A stretch of 64,000 nucleotides of DNA from contig NZ_FOEF01000032.1 of assembly GCF_900110575.1 (NCBI RefSeq), positions 1-64,000 of the forward strand. The letters run 5' to 3'. This DNA comes from Amycolatopsis saalfeldensis. GTDB lineage: Bacteria > Actinomycetota > Actinomycetes > Mycobacteriales > Pseudonocardiaceae. The notes below the pieces were generated by a model, which saw only the letters and a list, made by a program, of their open reading frames with translations, did not search any database and was not told the origin of the DNA. Below are positions 63,490-64,000 of the stretch, one piece after another. The position numbers and the translations under genes were made by a program. Every line of letters starts with the position of its first letter. Within the stretch, counting starts at the first letter, position 1.

Positions 63490-64000
63490 ATGCGCGTTCG
63501 CGCCGCAGTCACCGCAGCAGCCCTCCTGCCCCTCCTCACCGCCGCGCCGGCGTTGGCCGTCGCGAACGGCTCAGACGTCCCGGCCGGCCAATTCGGCTTC
63601 ACCGCGAAACTGGCCATGGCGAGCATCCCGCGCCCGGACGGCAGCACGTATTCGAGCTTCTGCTCCGGCTCGCTCGTCGCCCCGCAGTGGATCCTCACCA
63701 ACGGCCACTGCTTCCACGACGTGAACCGCAACCGCGTGTCCGGCCCGGTGCCGTACGCCACGACCGTGACGCTCGGCCTGGTCGACGAGGCGAAAGAGCA
63801 GGGGATCACGCGCAAGGTGACCGACGTGCTGCAGTCCAGCGTCAACGACACCGCGCTGGCGCACCTCGACAGCCCGGCCACCGGCGTCACCCCGCTGACC
63901 CTGAACCGCCTGGTCCCGGGCACCGGGCAGAGCCTCACCCTGGCCGGCTGGGGCAGCACCACGGCGAAGAACCCGGCGCCGTCGGCGAAGCTGCAGCAGG
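63490..64000 (+). CDS. Second trypsin-like serine protease (3' partial)
   Basis: ATG 63490 follows AAGGGA and the frame is still open at the window end, so the stop is beyond it. The signal peptide ends at PALA/VANG, as in the preceding gene, and the mature part begins with VANGSDVPAGQFGFTAKLAM. His (TNGHC) and Asp (SVNDTALA) of the triad are visible; the Ser lies beyond the window. It is a diverged tandem duplicate of the first protease. Confidence 0.92.
   Translation, partial: MRVRAAVTAAALLPLLTAAPALAVANGSDVPAGQFGFTAKLAMASIPRPDGSTYSSFCSGSLVAPQWILTNGHCFHDVNRNRVSGPVPYATTVTLGLVDEAKEQGITRKVTDVLQSSVNDTALAHLDSPATGVTPLTLNRLVPGTGQSLTLAGWGSTTAKNPAPSAKLQQ

Overview
The window is about 64 kb of very GC-rich, densely coding chromosome from a filamentous actinomycete, most likely a Pseudonocardiaceae member such as Amycolatopsis. 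The basis is codon use with G or C in nearly every third position, frequent GTG and some TTG starts, many 1-, 4- and 8-base start/stop overlaps, and typical actinobacterial families: a TIGR03086 (mycothiol-related) protein, a DUF6474-like protein, a TM0106-type nuclease, a class F sortase and an Nsd-like HTH/TPR regulator. No rRNA, tRNA, CRISPR array, phage or transposase gene was recognised. The genus is an inference.

Left part. 1-9.2 kb is a cell-surface block. It has two single-pass proteins with alike extracellular domains, the first cut by the window edge, then a 1230-residue glycosyltransferase/glycosyltransferase/FkbM methyltransferase fusion, a PIG-V-like mannosyltransferase and an acyltransferase-3 protein whose odd C-terminal tail lies antisense to a 26-residue membrane protein. 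9.3-14 kb holds a DesK/LuxR-type two-component pair, a MmyB-like regulator divergent from a DHA2 exporter over a TACCAGG operator cluster, and an ECF sigma factor overlapping a two-domain VOC protein. 15-22.7 kb holds small metabolic genes (VOC, UDP-glucose dehydrogenase, type-2 hydroxyacyl-CoA dehydrogenase-like SDR, methyltransferase, PadR, TM0106 nuclease, DUF6474-like protein, FMN reductase).

Middle part. 22.7-26.3 kb is a four-gene glycine-betaine/choline-type ABC importer. 26.7-29.7 kb is a copper module (membrane protein, YcnI, CopC, CopD). 30-33.4 kb has a phosphotransferase behind an Nsd-like regulator, and two small conserved-looking genes. 33.7-37.1 kb is a TetR-GH1 beta-glucosidase-MFS sugar cluster. 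37.1-42.5 kb has a small Pro-rich secreted protein, an alanine-racemase-fold enzyme divergent from a sugar-lactone oxidase, a PRPP synthetase paralogue and others. 42.9-44.9 kb has two coupled CitE/malyl-CoA-lyase-type genes. A frame-disrupted membrane-protein gene follows at 45.0-45.5 kb.

Right part. 45.5-54.0 kb is an eight-gene, tightly coupled minus-strand operon: oligopeptide-type ABC importer, aldehyde dehydrogenase, SDR and amidase. It diverges from a FadR/GntR regulator, with a perfect TGGTC-T-GACCA operator between them. It reads as a self-contained import-and-degrade pathway for an amide-containing compound and is the best candidate here for an undescribed system. After it come a lipobox-bearing class F sortase with no arginine after its catalytic cysteine plus a coupled secreted partner, a Cys/Met PLP enzyme divergent from an ArsR/AHSA1/TIGR03086 operon with two inverted-repeat operators, a secreted penicillin-acylase-type hydrolase with a discoidin-like domain, an FKBP isomerase, and two tandem secreted trypsin-like proteases, the second cut by the window end.
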